NCBI RefSeq assembly: GCF_040939455.1
Contig: NC_134106.1
Span: 89,659,001-89,723,000, forward strand
Reading direction: 5' to 3'
From: Microcebus murinus
Taxonomy: Eukaryota; Chordata; Mammalia; Primates; Cheirogaleidae
DNA length: 64,000 nucleotides
Of this stretch, positions 23,735-36,777 are shown in pieces. Numbering within the stretch: position 1 is the stretch's first letter; each line of letters starts with the position of its first letter. The position numbers and the translations under genes are program-made. Under the pieces are notes generated by a model. The model had not been told where the DNA came from. It ran no database searches and saw nothing but the letters and a program-made list of their open reading frames with translations.

Positions 23735-24071
23735 TTGTTTTTGTCTATTGGGCCGCTATAACAAAATAGCATAAACTAGTTAAACAACAGAACATTATTC
23801 CTTACAGTTTTGGAGGCTGGAAAGTCCAAGATCAAGGCACCATCAGGTTTAGTGTCTGGTAAGGGTTCATGTCCTGTTTCATGGATAGCTGTGTCTTCAC
23901 ATAGTGGAAAGGGTGAATGAGCTCCCTTGTGCCTATTGTATAAGGGCACAAATTCCACTCATGAGGGCTTCATCCTCAAGACCTAATTACTTCCTAAAGG
24001 TCACATCTCCTACCAGGGATTAGGATCTCACATATGCAGTTTGAGGGGACACACATATTTAGATCATAGCA
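23735..24071 (-). mobile_element. MLT1 LTR, minus
   Basis: Contains 'ggccgctataacaaaatagc', 'cagttttggaggctggaaagtcc', 'actcatgagggcttcatcctc' and 'gacctaattacttcctaaagg' in MLT1 minus order. Its first bases are degraded. Confidence 0.85.
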
Positions 24072-24401
24072 GAGGTCTAATGAACTTCCAGCACCCACTT
24101 GTGACAAGACAGTTTTACCTCCATTTGAACATTCGTTCCCATATTCCTAATCTATGAATGTACCTGTTCTTCATATTCTCCTCTGAACTCAGGACACACT
24201 CTCAGGTAAATCTCTCATTCTGTGTACCTCAGCTTTCTAATCACACATGGGGAAGCTCAGGTAAAGGCAGGTCTTGAGGTTTGGTAAAGCTATCCCAGCT
24301 CTTGCAGCTGATGTCTTCGTCATCACTGTGGGTTCAGAAAGGGCTTTCTACTCACGTGAAATGAACTTCAAGATTTCTTTCTTTTTTTGGTAAAGATGAT
24401 T

Positions 24402-24817
24402 GTATTAGTTTACTAGGGCTAGCATTACGAAGTACCACGGACAAGGTGGCTCAAACAATAGGAATTTATTTTCTCACAGTTCTGGAGTCTAGAAGTCTAA
24501 GATCAAGGTGGCAGAGGGTTGGTTCCTTCTGAGGGCCACGAGGGAAGGGTCAGTTCCCTGCCTCTCCCTGTGGTTTGTAGATGATCATCTTTTCCCTGTC
24601 TCTTCACATGGTCTTCCTCTATGTATGTCTCTGTGGTCAAATTTTCTCTTCTTATAAGGACGCCAGTACCGTTGGATTAGAGCCTACTTTTATGACCTAA
24701 TTTTAATTTAATCATTTCATTTGAAAACTTATCTTCAAATACAGCCTTATTGTCAGGTCTTGGGGGTTAAGACTCCAACATATGAACTTTCAAGGAGACA
24801 CGATTTGGCACATAACA
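24402..24817 (-). mobile_element. MLT1-type LTR, minus, diverged
   Basis: Begins TGTATTAGTTTACTAGGGC and ends GGCACATAACA. The 'cacagttctggagtctagaagtc', 'cttcacatggtcttcc' and 'ccaacatatgaacttt' blocks place it in the MLT1 group. It lies only about 330 bp from the preceding LTR in the same orientation, but no MaLR internal sequence is seen between them. Confidence 0.75.
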
Positions 24818-25358
24818 GTAGGACTGAAGAAAAATGAGTTTGCTACCTTTTTTGGATTATACATATTCTTTGGGACTCTATATAAACCACAAAGTCGGGA
24901 GATATAGGTTCATCAAATTGTCTGATAGGAGAGGTTAAAGGGTTTTCTTACTGTGATAACTCATAATCCAACATCCTTATCCTATAACAAAGCCCTCCTA
25001 ACTGCATCTTCCAGCTCCTACCCTCAATGTGCCAATTTTACTATGCCACAAACAGTCCCCCGAATGTAACAATTTTCTATTCAAGGAGCATAAGATTTAG
25101 CAAATGAAAATACAGAATACCCAGTTACATTTGAATTTTGGATAAACAATGATATTTTTTAGTGTGTCTGATGCAATATGTGAGACATACTTGTGCTAAA
25201 AAATTATTTGTTGTTAATCTAAAATCCAAATGGAACTTGGTACCCTGTGTTTTATCTGTCAATCCTGCTCCAATCCCTTATTGATATACACATGCTATAT
25301 TCAGAATTCTTGCTTGTCACCTCCATGCACTTTATATAGATAAATCCCCATCACTCCT

Positions 25359-25764
25359 TATTATATACTGAATGTTTGTGTCACTCCAAATTCATGTTGA
25401 CCCCCTTAACTACCAGTGTGGCTGTATTTGAACATAGGGGTCCCTAAGTTTGTAAGGTTAAATGATGGGGCCCCAATGCAGTAAGATTAGTGTCTTTATA
25501 AGAAGAGATACCAGAAGGCATATTCATTTCTTCTGTCTCCCTCAACCCCTACCGTGAGAACACATGAACAAACTAAAGCTCACGTGAGTAGACAGTGAGG
25601 TGGCAGCTGCCTACAAGCCAAGAGAAGAGGCTTCAGAATGAATCTTGCCTAATTGGCACCTTAATCTTGGATTTCTAGCTTCTAGAATTATGAGAAATAA
25701 ATTTCTGCTGGTTAAACCACTGAATCTATGGTATTCTCTTATAGCAACTTGACCAGACTAATAC
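25359..25764 (+). mobile_element. MLT1-type LTR, plus, diverged
   Basis: Starts 'atatactgaatgtttgtgtc' and ends 'gaccagactaataca', with 'atgagaaataaatttctg' (polyadenylation region) near 25690. It faces opposite to the two LTRs upstream. Confidence 0.75.
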
Positions 25765-26984
25765 ACTCCTTAAAATAGCACACTAGGAACTAGTACACAG
25801 AGTAGAACACAATATAGATGTTCATTATTTATTGAATGAATAACAAATCTAGTCATTTTGGATCCTGTTGAATGAAACAGGTACCAACCTTCTCTTCTTT
25901 GATTGACTCCGTCTTGACCTGTCTCTGCTGGAATCTGTCTTGACACATCACCCCATATTGCCAAGGCCTGCTCATTTGTCTGCCTGCCACCAGGGATCTT
26001 GGAGGGCAGAGATTATATTCCTTCATTGCCATGCTTCTTCATTAAGCAAAGTCTCCCCTATACTAAATGCTTGTAATTTCCAACAGCATATACTTAAGGG
26101 GAAAAAAAAAAAAAGGACATGTAATGAAATGTGATATTAATCAGACCACTTGGGACTTGGGACTTTGATAGTTCTTAGGAAACAGGAATCAATTTCCAAA
26201 CACCTCCTTCAAGTCCCCCAATTCAATTCTTCTCTCACCACCCAGTTTGGAGATAATCCACATGTCCGGGCACTACTGGGATGAGATCAAATGTTTCCTG
26301 TCGGAGCTTGGTCTCAGCAGCCTTTGGAGGGCCCCCAATGACCCCTAGAGCCGGTGTGAAAGTGGACAAGCAGCCAGATGGCTTCACATTTCCACATTCC
26401 TTTAGCTTGTTTTCTTACTGGGGTAGATAGATACCCAAGGGCATCCCAAATCCTCAAGAGAGATGAGATTTCAGGAAAATCCTGGTTACTTTTGCAAAGC
26501 AGGAGCATCTTGAACCTGATGAAGAAAAAGAAGATTTAAAACATCTACCAAAGGTTTTCAAGCTATCAGCAACAATAAAAGAGAAATATCAAAATAGTAA
26601 GTTATTTTTTTTCCAACATTCAGTTCCACCTGGGGACAAAAGTACCACACATACCCACTGCTGAGGATTAAAACAGGTCAAGGATCACAGAGTTGTGGCC
26701 CCATAAACAGATTATCCTGTTTCCTGAGACATCCTTTATGCTGCAGCTGCCTCCTTAGAGGAAGATCATGAATCATGTTGTTCTTCTCTCTTCTATTTGA
26801 TCCGACACCATGTAAACAAGCAATGTTGAATGGAAAAGAAAACATTTTGTGCAAATGATTTCAATACAATTGGAACTGCTTATCTTGTATGAGCAATCTG
26901 CTTACTCAGATTGTAACAAGGTCTTATACTAGAAAGAAGCAGTCTTGGATGTGAATTTGTGCAGGTAAATTAATAAGAAATAGT
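25765..26984. other. Unassigned sequence
   Basis: An A run at 26102-26114 and no clear element around it. Open frames at 25770-25964 and 26314-26508 (minus) and 25940-26134 (plus) show no domain. Nothing else is recognised. Confidence 0.45.
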
Positions 26985-27180
26985 TATTTAACATCAATTA
27001 TGTGACAGGCATTGTGGTTTATTTTTTCCCACATGTGATCTCATTTCACCTAAACAGTCACCCTACAGGTAAGTGATAACAGTACTACTTTTCACAAATT
27101 ACAGATGAGAAAACATGCTCAAAACCATTTAATCAGAGACAAGGTCAGCATTCCATCTCATATCTCTCTGCTTGAGTAAT
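26985..27180 (-). repeat. MIR-type SINE, minus
   Basis: The order 'tatgtgacaggcattgtgg', 'acatgtgatctcatttcacc', 'attacagatgagaaaacatgctc' is that of a MIR/MIR3 on the minus strand. Confidence 0.65.
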
Positions 27181-27744
27181 ATATTTAATAATTCAGTGAA
27201 CATTTATTTGTAATTAGAAATGAAAAATCACTATTGAATAAAATAATGAATGAGCTATCGAATTTTATCTATTTTTAAACCAATGGAACCAAGATACAAA
27301 GATGTTAAAGAATTTACCAATGTTTACAAGTCTTATAAATGGTGGAATTTTGATCTTTTCTCTCTTGTGATGCAACTGAAGGATTAGCACAGGGTATTTT
27401 TAAGATTCAAGATAATATTTAATATTATAATGTTGGGATGTCAATAAGAAATTATCATGGGCTATCATTTGGGATAAATTAGCCTTAAACAAAAAAAAAA
27501 TTTTTTTTGAGGTACTTATAAATGAATCTCCTAAGAAATCGCACACCACTTAATGTCATCAGTCAGTTCATTGACAAATAGGTAGAAAATAGAGATCAAG
27601 GGGTTGAGAAAGACACTGCTAAACAAATAGTCACTAAAATGAATGAGACATTTGGCTAAAGTTACATATTGGTGATAAAGCTGCCAAAATTTCAATAAAA
27701 TGGCACATCCTAAATATGTGTGAAATCTTTCTCAAGGTAGAAAT
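27181..27744. other. AT-rich sequence, nothing recognised
   Basis: No repeat, RNA gene or coding frame that I can support. A run of A10 then T8 at 27490-27508 is a short palindromic tract. Confidence 0.45.
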
Positions 27745-27842
27745 ACAGCTCAGAGTTAAAGACTCTGAGCTCCAGGTCATGCTGCCTGAGCTGCTATCTC
27801 AGCTCTACTGAATACTAGGTATGGACTTTAAGAAACTCACTC

Positions 27843-28165
27843 GGCCGGGTGTAGTGGCTCACACCTGTAATCCTAGCACTCTGGGGTCAAGGCGGGTGGA
27901 TTGCTTGAGGTCAGGAGTTCGAAACCAGCCTGAGAAAGAGTGAGACCCCGTCTCTACTATAAAAAAAATAGAAAGAAATTAATTGGCCAACTAATATATA
28001 TAGAAAAAATTAGCTGGGCATGGTGGTGTATGCTTGTAGTACCAGCGACTTGGGAGGCTGAGGCAGCAGATTGCTTGAGCCCAGGAGATTGAGGTTGCTG
28101 TGAGCTAGGCTGATGCCTTGGCACTCACTCTAGCCTGGGCAACAAAGTGAGAGTCTGTCTAAAAA

Positions 28166-28249
<84 letters not shown>
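27843..28249 (+). mobile_element. Alu SINE, lemur type, plus, with expanded GAAA tail
   Basis: A full dimer with the strepsirrhine linker ('ggccaactaatatatatag'). The tail has become a (GAAA)n tract. The repeat AAGAAACTCA flanks it (27830-27839 and 28250-28259), though the right copy blends into the tail. Confidence 0.95.
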
Positions 28250-28253
<4 letters not shown>

Positions 28254-28255
28254 AA
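28164..28255 (+). repeat. (GAAA)n microsatellite, about 23 units
   Basis: A pure purine tetranucleotide tract grown from the Alu tail, without interruption. It is likely polymorphic. Confidence 0.97.
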
Positions 28256-28375
28256 CTCATATCACTGGGCTCCAGAGAATGGGAATAACAATTATACCTA
28301 CTTAATTTACTGTTCTGAGGATTTAATGAGATAATCACTCAAAGCATATAGGAAACATCTAATGTATATTTGAAT

Positions 28376-31195
28376 ACATAGAATGAAATTACTAAATGAA
28401 AACAAACTTTAAAAATTATATATTTTATACCATGATACAAAATGGTCTTGTTTCATTTTACTAATATCATCACAATAGACAAATTCTAATGTTGAAATTA
28501 GGATTATATCACCATGCCTTTTTAAAATTTATTTTCTGTATAATAATCTAAGATTTACTCTGCCTGGAACATCATTATTAACTAAGGTAATCGGCAAATA
28601 AAAAATAGCCAACCATGTGCACATCAATTATGATGTTTCATGTTAGCACTGTGATATTTACAGAGGGAGATGGGATGATTCTACAAGCAATGAAGCAGTG
28701 GCTCCATTATGGGAAAAGCATTGAATTAAGAATTACCATAGCTTTGGTCAATTCTTTACTCAAGTCACAATGCCTCTCTGAGTCTTAGATTCCTTAGCTG
28801 TTGGAAACAGGGCAAAATTTTGTCTATGGTCATTTCCATCTCTCAAATGGAAGTTATTACCATTTTAGTGTTGCCTTGGTAATACCATACAAGTCATAGT
28901 CACAATTATTATTATAAATAATTTGAGATCTTCTCCTTCCTGAATCACTGCTTCAGTCATTAAACCCAATTACCTCATTATCTAAATTCACATGAATTAT
29001 AACCTTGAAAGGCATGCATAAGAATGGCTTTAAAGAAACCAATGTATCACCTCCTGCATTCATAAAATAATCAAAAACCCTGAGGCCATATGTTGAAAGG
29101 TCCAAAGTTCGCTACCTCCTTTCCCAGTCCCTCCTTTTGACTTCCATTTCTAGCCCACATTTTGGAGTATTTATTTATTTTAAGTTTAGATGAGGCCTTG
29201 CAATCCCTGAAGGGGACGTGGAAAGATTCAGTTCTAAAGAGGGACTTGGGAAAAACCCATATTTCATGCCCATTGGCATTTGGGAGGCTGTCGAACTATC
29301 TGTTGGGAAGTTTCTTACAGAGTATAAACAGAGAGTTAGAGGGTGGCCAAGCATTTGACTTCCCATCTGACTTGGGTGCGTTGTTGTAGCTCTCAGCACC
29401 TCCAGCTCACCATCTGCAGGATAGATCATCAGAATGTAACAGACCATTTATTCTGATGACTTTGTTTTACTGATGTAGAAATTGAGGCCCTGAAAGTAAA
29501 GCTATGATCCCAAGGTCACAGAATGAGTTAGAGTTCCCAATCAGAGACCACATTCTCAGCCATCCTTTTCCCTTTTTTAAGTCAAGCATGAGTTGGTGAC
29601 AAGAAAGAATTCTGACAATTGTAAGTCACAGTGCACAATTCAATTACTTTGTGGTGCTTTAGCCACACAATGAATTTAGTTTGCTGGAGTGGCAAGATTA
29701 TTATGAGTGTCAGTTTCAAGCAGACCTTAGCTGAATCCTCATTTTTTATTCAATAGCTATGTGTTTCTTTAGCCTATGGGCTACCCTCTGTTTCCTTCTT
29801 TGTAAAATAAGCATAATAATATCTACTTCATGGAATTTCTACTACATTAAAATGTAATGTGATAGCATATCCTAAAGGAGTGGAGTACAGTTTGCTGGAT
29901 GTATAACGAAATTCTATTTTTTTCTTTTCCAATGACCTCTTTGAGGCTGTGATAATTGCTCTTTAATCCCAGTTAGTTATTTTTCAAAAAACACCCAGAT
30001 ATTTCGTGGAACTGTTGCCATTTAGATTATTTTAGTCACACTGTAGAAGATTGCTGCTAAAACAGTCCAAGGAATGATAAGAGAATCATAAAAAAATAAT
30101 TATTGTGAGTTAAAGGGAGTAGATAGAATACACACATGCACTCACAAACACACATCTCATGTACATATTTACTTCTATCCCCTTGTCTAAATGCCCCTTC
30201 CAATAGAAAACCCCTAAAAAGGACAGGGAAGTTATTTTTAAAGGCATATCTCTATAAAGACAAAGAGGAGAGAATAAAGCAACAATTTTGGAAGCTGGAA
30301 AGCAAATGCTTGATTTGTAGTAACTCACTTAGCAGACCCACACAAACAGATCTTTGAGCTGGCAGTGAGGAAAGCTGAGAAGCAACTTGATTTATGCCAC
30401 ACGACCTCTCAAGGGCTCAGAAACTGGCTGCATCATGTACTTCTGGGTGTGGGAGAGAAGGTGCAGCAACAAGCAAGAGAAGCATTTCCAACAGTGTTCA
30501 AAAACAATCAGATTCCCCCATCGTTTCCCCTTGTTCATACAGCTGCCCCTTACCCAGGCAGAAAAAGGGGGGGCTTATATCTTAGAGCAGGTAAAACAAG
30601 GGGTCTTTGCACAGATGGATGAGAGGCACAGTTAGACCTGAGCATGAAGGGACATAGTGAAAATGTAGAGAGCAAGTGGAAGTTTGTATACTCACTGTTG
30701 AGACATGGAGTCTCAACAGTACCTTTTCCCCATAGGGAGTTTTCAGAGTCTGGCAGCCAGACGTGTCCCAGAGATGAAAATCTTCTCCAGAGAATTGGGT
30801 TAGTCCAAGGGAAAAGACCTAAAAGTACCAGCTTCAGGGATTCCCCAACACAAACCCTCAGTTAAGTCTCCCTACGGGGAAAAGTGAAATAAAAACCCAC
30901 TTGACACACGTGGAAGTTCTCATCAAGTATCGGTGCCCATCCACACAAATTGGCAACCACCCAGGGTCATCTGGCGTTGAAAACACGTGTGTAATATGAA
31001 AGTCAGAAACGAAGGAGGAAGGGAGGAGGAGGAGAAAGACAAACCAAACAAAGTGAACTTAACAAATACTGTCATTGATATCTTCCAAATGATAAAAGAA
31101 TACCTATAATCTCCAAACAAGAACAGGAAGCCTGACTTCAGCATTATACAATTCATCCGCATGGCAGAAACACTTTCACCTTCTTAATATTTTGA
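28376..31195. other. Mostly unassigned; MIR pieces near 29450-29560 (minus) and 29700-29870 (plus)
   Basis: The stretch around 29465-29530 ('tgatgtagaaattgaggccctgaaag') is MIR-like on minus. The stretch 29715-29850 ('tttctttagcctatgggctaccctctgtttccttctttgtaaaataagc') is MIR-like on plus. The cluster of overlapping short frames at 30365-30635 shows no domain. A perfect 11-bp hairpin is at 30694-30720. No gene is recognised. Confidence 0.4.
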
Positions 31196-31199
31196 AATT

Positions 31200-32590
31200 A
31201 AAAAAAAAAATTAAAAAGAGTAACAAGAAAGAACTCCTGGAATCATGAGAAATACAAAAGAATATTTAGAAATATGACAGAAGAAATGAAAACTTCAACA
31301 GAAGCTTTTGAAGATAAAATTCAGTAAATCTCATACAAAGTAGTACAGAATGACAGAGGTGAAAAATGAATAAAAAGCAAGAAAGAAAAAAAAATGCAAT
31401 ACACCCAAGATAGAAAATTTGGAGATAACAAATTCATCAAATAAATAATTAAATGCTGTTTCCTAAATCTGAAGCACATGAGTTTCTGTTTCAAAGGGCT
31501 CAGCACAATGCATTGAAACAATCCTGTTCCAAGAAAGACCATCAAGAGCTTTCAGAGCACTGGAGAAAAAAACGGGATAAATTGTACATACAGGATTAAG
31601 AATCAGAATAATATTGTACTTCTCAACATCAGCACATGAAGCTAGAAGGTAATGGAGAAAAGCATTAAAAATTTTGGGGGGAAATGATTTGCCCCCTACA
31701 AACTCCATGCACAATCTCTCAGTTTCATATAAAAGCACAATAAAGATATTTTCAGATAGACAAAGTCTTACATTTTCTAATCATGCATTGTTTCTCAGAA
31801 ATTGCTTGGCAGGTTTGATTTGCTTTCTCTGAAGAAAGGAATAAACCAGCAAAGAAGAAACAATGGAACTCAGGATTCAAACAGGTGATCCAACAGAAGA
31901 ATCAAAACCATTCCCAGAGTAAGAGGAGAAAATGGGATTGCCTGTGTGGTCTCAGAGAGTGACCAGGCCAGGGAGGGGCAGACAAGAAGAGATTTTTCTA
32001 AGAAAATAAAATGTTTTGATGGTCTAAGGTATTTTCATGTATTCAAAAGAGATTTACACAACTGGAGAATAATTCAGAGTTGAATTAATCATTAAGTACA
32101 CAGAAAATAAGACAGTGAAACAAAAGACAAATCATTGACTTCATGGGTAATATTTTGCAGGATAGTAAATATTATCACATTATATGGATCACCTAAAAAT
32201 AGAATTTACATATTAATAACAATGTAATGCTCAGTATTTACCAAACAAAATTTCTAGATATGTATATGGGGAAGATGGAACAACAGGAAATATGAGAGAC
32301 TAAGATAAAGGGGGAATAGTGGTAGCGGGTGGTGGCTAAAAGAGAATAAAATCCCATCTTCTACATTGAGAAGTCAATATATAATGTCTAAAGCAGAAAA
32401 GTCTAGAAGTACACTCATGTCATTTGAGGAAACAGGCAAACGCCAAAGCATTAGCTCAAAAAAATTACAAGCAGTTGTCTCTAGAAAGAAAGTAGAGGAG
32501 ATCTGTTGATCTTCATGACAAGTCTTGTATGACTGTCAGATACTGTTCAAATATACATGTTTACTTTTAATAAAAGTAAAAATTAAAAAC
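31200..32590 (+). mobile_element. Ancient L1 (L1M or HAL1-type) remnant, plus
   Basis: Blocks such as 'aagatattttcagatagacaaagtcttac' (31744), 'gaaaggaataaaccagcaaagaagaaacaatggaac' (31835) and 'ctaagataaagggggaatag' (32300) resemble the 3' part of L1M/HAL1 elements. The end at about 32575 with 'taataaaagtaaaaa' may be a decayed tail. No open frame survives. Confidence 0.55.
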
Positions 32591-33264
32591 TAGCATTTTG
32601 CAAGCTTACTCTTTAAGATTTTTTCCATATCTATTAACTGTAATGTAAAATACCTTTTTTGAATTGTCTCATTTTTTTCCTACTTTAATCATGAACAAAT
32701 CACAACATCCATTGTGATCAAGAAGTTTCACTTTTTCTGTGTTTTTTTTCTAATACACATTCAATTTAAATCATCGATAGTAAAATTAAGAAATGCTTGT
32801 CAATGCACCACCTAGAATCGTCTTGTCTTAGTTATCTACCCGTAGCCCCCACATACATTGAAAGCATTTTCCTGAACGAACCACTCATGAAAGGCAAGTT
32901 ATTGCTCTCAACTTACCACTAGAGGGAAATGTTGGTCTTTTTACTAAGTAGTTGCAGTCCACCAAGGAACAGTTTCTTCAGGCAATGAGTAGGAATTATA
33001 AAGCCATGGCTTGAGTCATTTTTCCCTAGAATACCAAAGCTAGAAGGAACCCTGGAACTCATCTAGGTCAATTCTCTCTGACCTCTTCCTTTTTCCCATT
33101 AAAGAAACCAAAAACCCAGAGATGCACAGTGCTTTCTTGCGTTCACAGGATAAGGAAAAGCCAAGTGCTAACGGCAAAGTTCCTATATTACTTAAGCTGG
33201 ACAAATCAAGAATGAAACCAGAGAGTAACTCAGAGGAGTTGGGTTTTAGTTCAAAATCCTTGAG
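32591..33264. other. Unassigned sequence
   Basis: No repeat that I can name. A 122-codon minus-strand frame (33040-33408) runs through this stretch into the MIR downstream; its overlap with the SINE argues against a gene. Confidence 0.4.
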
Positions 33265-33515
33265 CAAGGGTATGATATTAAGAATTACCACTGGCTGAAT
33301 GTTTGTTTTGTGCCAGGCACCCAGTGAATGTTTACCATGTGCTGGGACTTTAGATGTCTCCATACTTTTTATCCTCATCCTGATCAGAGTTCCATGAGGT
33401 CGGAACAATCATTATGCCCTTTCTACAGATGAGGAAACTAAGCCAGGAAGAGGTTAAGTCACATGCCCCAAATCACAGAAGTGATTAGCAGCGCAGAGGC
33501 TAAAAACAGACATGG
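33265..33515 (-). repeat. MIR/MIR3-type SINE, minus
   Basis: The sequence 'ttttgtgccaggcacccagtg', 'tcatcctgatcagagttccatgagg', 'ctacagatgaggaaactaagcc', 'gttaagtcacatgccccaaatcacag' is the reverse complement of a MIR-family element. Confidence 0.75.
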
Positions 33516-34434
33516 TAGCTCTGGAGTCCATGACTAATCATTATGCTTACTGCCTGTTAGTGGAAGACCTGGAATTTATCTGTGAACATGGAAAAAGCCA
33601 CCTCTCTTTCCTCGGGAAGGGACCTCACTTCACTCTTTGGTCAGATGAGTTGATTTGTTTCACTGACCACAGAGATCCTTCAAGATTTATCATATTGGTG
33701 GAGTTTTTTAAGGGATTGATTTCTCTCTGTTCACAGTGCTTGGCTAAGAGGACTGGCTGATTAAAAGTTAGATGAGTGAATAAATATGATTCTAACTACT
33801 TAACATACAAATCAGTGGTGGAGAAAACATATTTATATCACATCTTATAATTCACACAATTTAGGAAAATGTCACCAAAGCTATCATCGTCCTCTTGGTC
33901 TCTCTCAACACTGTGGAGTTGATCCAATCAAATGCCTAATTCCTCCTGATTTCCTCTCCTATTTTGTAATGCAGTTTTTCAGTCTATAAAACACAACCAT
34001 GTCACCGTGTACATGGGCAGGCTCCAAAACCCACTGCATTGTATCATTTCATGAGCTGACGTGTCACTGCTTTAGAAAACACCTGGAGTCTGTATCATTT
34101 ATTGCTTTGGACTCAGCCAAGTCTTCATCTTCTCTGTTCATGGAACTTTGAGCTGGTTTAGCTCACCATTCCTCAGAACACTGGGGCTAAGGGAGCAGGA
34201 GGCCTCCTGCTTAAAGATGATAACCATGTGCAAAGTGGAAGGTTTACTAATGAAGTTTAAAATCAGGGAAATTTCCTCCCAAAGATCGGATGTCTCTTGG
34301 CAATGAAGGAAATCACGCTCCATGAAGAATACTTCAACCTCCCAGCTGGAAGGTTTGAAGTTATTCAATGCAAATATAGAAGTTTAGGGGCTTAAAATGC
34401 CCATGACTTACCCCCTCTCCAAAATATTTTACAT
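33516..34434. other. Unassigned sequence
   Basis: About 0.9 kb in which I recognise no repeat, RNA gene or coding exon. Confidence 0.4.
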
Positions 34435-35504
34435 ATGTTTTTTTAGCATTTACTTTATTTTGATATACAGTTCTGTGAATTCTAACATATGCATAAATTC
34501 TTATAACCACCATGAAGATACAGGACAGTTCTATCAAACACCCAAACTGATATTTCTTTGCAGTCATACCCTCTCTTTATCCCTTACCCTCTGGCAAACA
34601 CAGCTTACTTCTCCATCACTACAGTTTTGTCCTTTTGAGACTGTTATATAAATGTAATCATAGAGTGTATAAACTTTGAGACTGTTTCCTTTCACTCAGC
34701 ATAATGCTTTTGGGGTTCATCTAAGTCATTTGGTGTGTCTATATTCCATTCGTTTTATTGCTGAAGAATATACCATTGTATGGCTGTACCGCAGTTTGTT
34801 TATCCATGCACCTGCTGAAACACATTTGAGTTGTTTTCAATTTGGGGTAATTATAAATAGGGCTACAGCAGACATTCATATGCAGGGTTTTTTGTGTGAA
34901 CATAAGTTTTTACGACTTTAGTATAAATACCTACAAGTAGGATTCCTGAGTCATCTAAGTGTATGCTTAACGTTCTAACAAACTGACAACATAGTTTTGA
35001 GAGGAGCTGCACCACTTTGCATTCCCACCAGCAATGTATGAGAGTTCCAGTTGTTCCACATCTGTAGCATAGCTTGTATGGTCAGTATTTTTTAAATTTA
35101 GCCATGCTAATATTTACGTATTGTTGTCTCATTGTAGTTTTAATTTAAATTTCCCTAATGGATTGTGATTGATTTTGAGTTAATATTTATATAAAATATG
35201 AAATTTAGGTTGAGGTTCATTATTTTGCATGTGCATAATCAATTTTTCCAAAGCAATTTATTGAAAAAACTATTCTTTTTCCCTTGAATTACCTTTACAT
35301 CTTTGTCAAACATCAATTGGCAACAGATGAGTGGGTCTATTTATAGATTCTCTTCTGTTCCATTAATCTATGTGTCTGTCCCTTCAATACCACTATGTCT
35401 TGATTAGCATGGCTTTATAGTAAGTCTTACAGGCAGGTAGTGTGAACATAGCTTTATTCTACTGTTTTTGTCATTCTAGTTGATTTTCCTTTCTATAGTA
35501 GTTT

Positions 35505-36055
35505 TAGAAATGTTAAGTATTATTTTAGCTCCAGGTTTTTTGTGGATGCTTTTTATAGGCTTAAGGAAGTTTCCTTCTTTTCTCAGTTACCTGAGAATTT
35601 TTATGATGAATGATGTTGTATTTTGTCAAATATTTTTTGTACATCTATTGGTATGATGGTCATGTTTTTTTTACTTCTGCAGGTTGTTAATATGGTAGAT
35701 TATATTAATTGGTTTCCAAATATTGAATCAGCCTTGCATTCCCTAGAAAATTTCCACTTGATCTTCATGTATAATTTTTACATATTGTTAGATTTGACTC
35801 TCTAATATTTTATTAATTTTTGTATCTATGTGCATAAGGAATTTGGTTCATCAGTTTCTGGGGTTTTTTGTTTTTTTGTTTTGGTATTATCTTTGGTTTT
35901 GGTATTATAGTGGTACTAGTTTCATAAACTAGTACAAAATACAACATCATTCATCATAAAAATTCTCAGGTAACTGAGAAAAGAAGGAAACTTCCTTAAG
36001 CCTATAAAAAGCATCTATAAAAAATCCTGGAGCTAAAATAATATTAACATTTCTA
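35505..36055. repeat. Inverted repeat, 122-bp arms at about 97% identity, 307-bp spacer
   Basis: Arm A (35505-35626) and arm B (35934-36055) are reverse complements over 122 bp, differing by two substitutions and two 1-base indels. L1 sequence is continuous across arm B if it is removed ('...ttcataaa' at 35928 joins 'atgagttaag' at 36057), so B is the inserted copy and A the source. A 10-bp palindromic junction (GTACTAGTTT / AAACTAGTAC, 35913-35935) sits at the left edge of B. Confidence 0.95.
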
Positions 36056-36777
36056 TATGAGTTAAGAAGTGCTCAATCCTCCTGTCTCTCTAGAAAAGAT
36101 TGTCTAGAACTGAAATTGTTTCTTCTTTAAATATTTGATAGAATTCTTCAGTTTATAGGTCTGACCTGGGGATTTCTTTTTTGGAAGGCTTTAAAATATG
36201 AATTCAATGTCTTCAATAATTGTGGCACTATTTGAGTTATTTATGTTATCTTAGATAAGTTTCATAGTTGTGGTTTTTAAGAAATTGGTAATTCCATCTA
36301 AATTATACAATTTATATGCATAATATTATTTATAGTATCTTCTATTATCCTTTTAATATTTATGAGCTCTTAAAGAATATCCCTGTTTTCTTGAGTAGTA
36401 AGTTCTGTCTAATTTATTTTTATTTTTATTTTTCCAGTCTTTATTTTGGGATGTCAATATTGTTGATCTTTTAAAAAACCTGCTGATTTTTTTATTTTTT
36501 TCCCACTGTTCTTCTATTTAAAATTTCAATGATTTCTGTCCTTATTTTTATTATTTTCCTCTTCCTATTTGCTTGGGCACATTTTGCTTATTCTAGTTTC
36601 TTAAGATGTGAACTTAGATTATTGATTTGAAACCTTTCTTCTTTTCTAATACAAATATTTAATGCTATAAATTATTCTCTACAAACTGCTTTAACTGCAT
36701 CTCATAAATTTTGAAATGTTTTATTTTCATTTTTGCTCAGTTCAAAATATTGTCCTAATTTTCTTGAAACTTCCTCT

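Larger units (their letters stand above)
27745..28375 (+). repeat. MIR interrupted by an Alu
   Basis: The left part (27745-27842, 'agttaaagactctgagctccaggtcatgctgcctgag') and the right part (28260-28375, 'gggctccagagaatgggaataac...aggatttaatgagataatc') join into one MIR on + when the Alu is removed. Confidence 0.8.

Noticed and set aside
28164..28255. CRISPR-like regular array
   Set aside because: A simple tetranucleotide tail of an Alu, without spacers; the genome is mammalian.
30365..30635. Three overlapping plus-strand frames
   Set aside because: Three frames open at once indicates chance absence of stops; no domain recognised.
33040..33408. 122-codon minus-strand frame
   Set aside because: Its upstream part lies within a MIR-type SINE and there is no domain.
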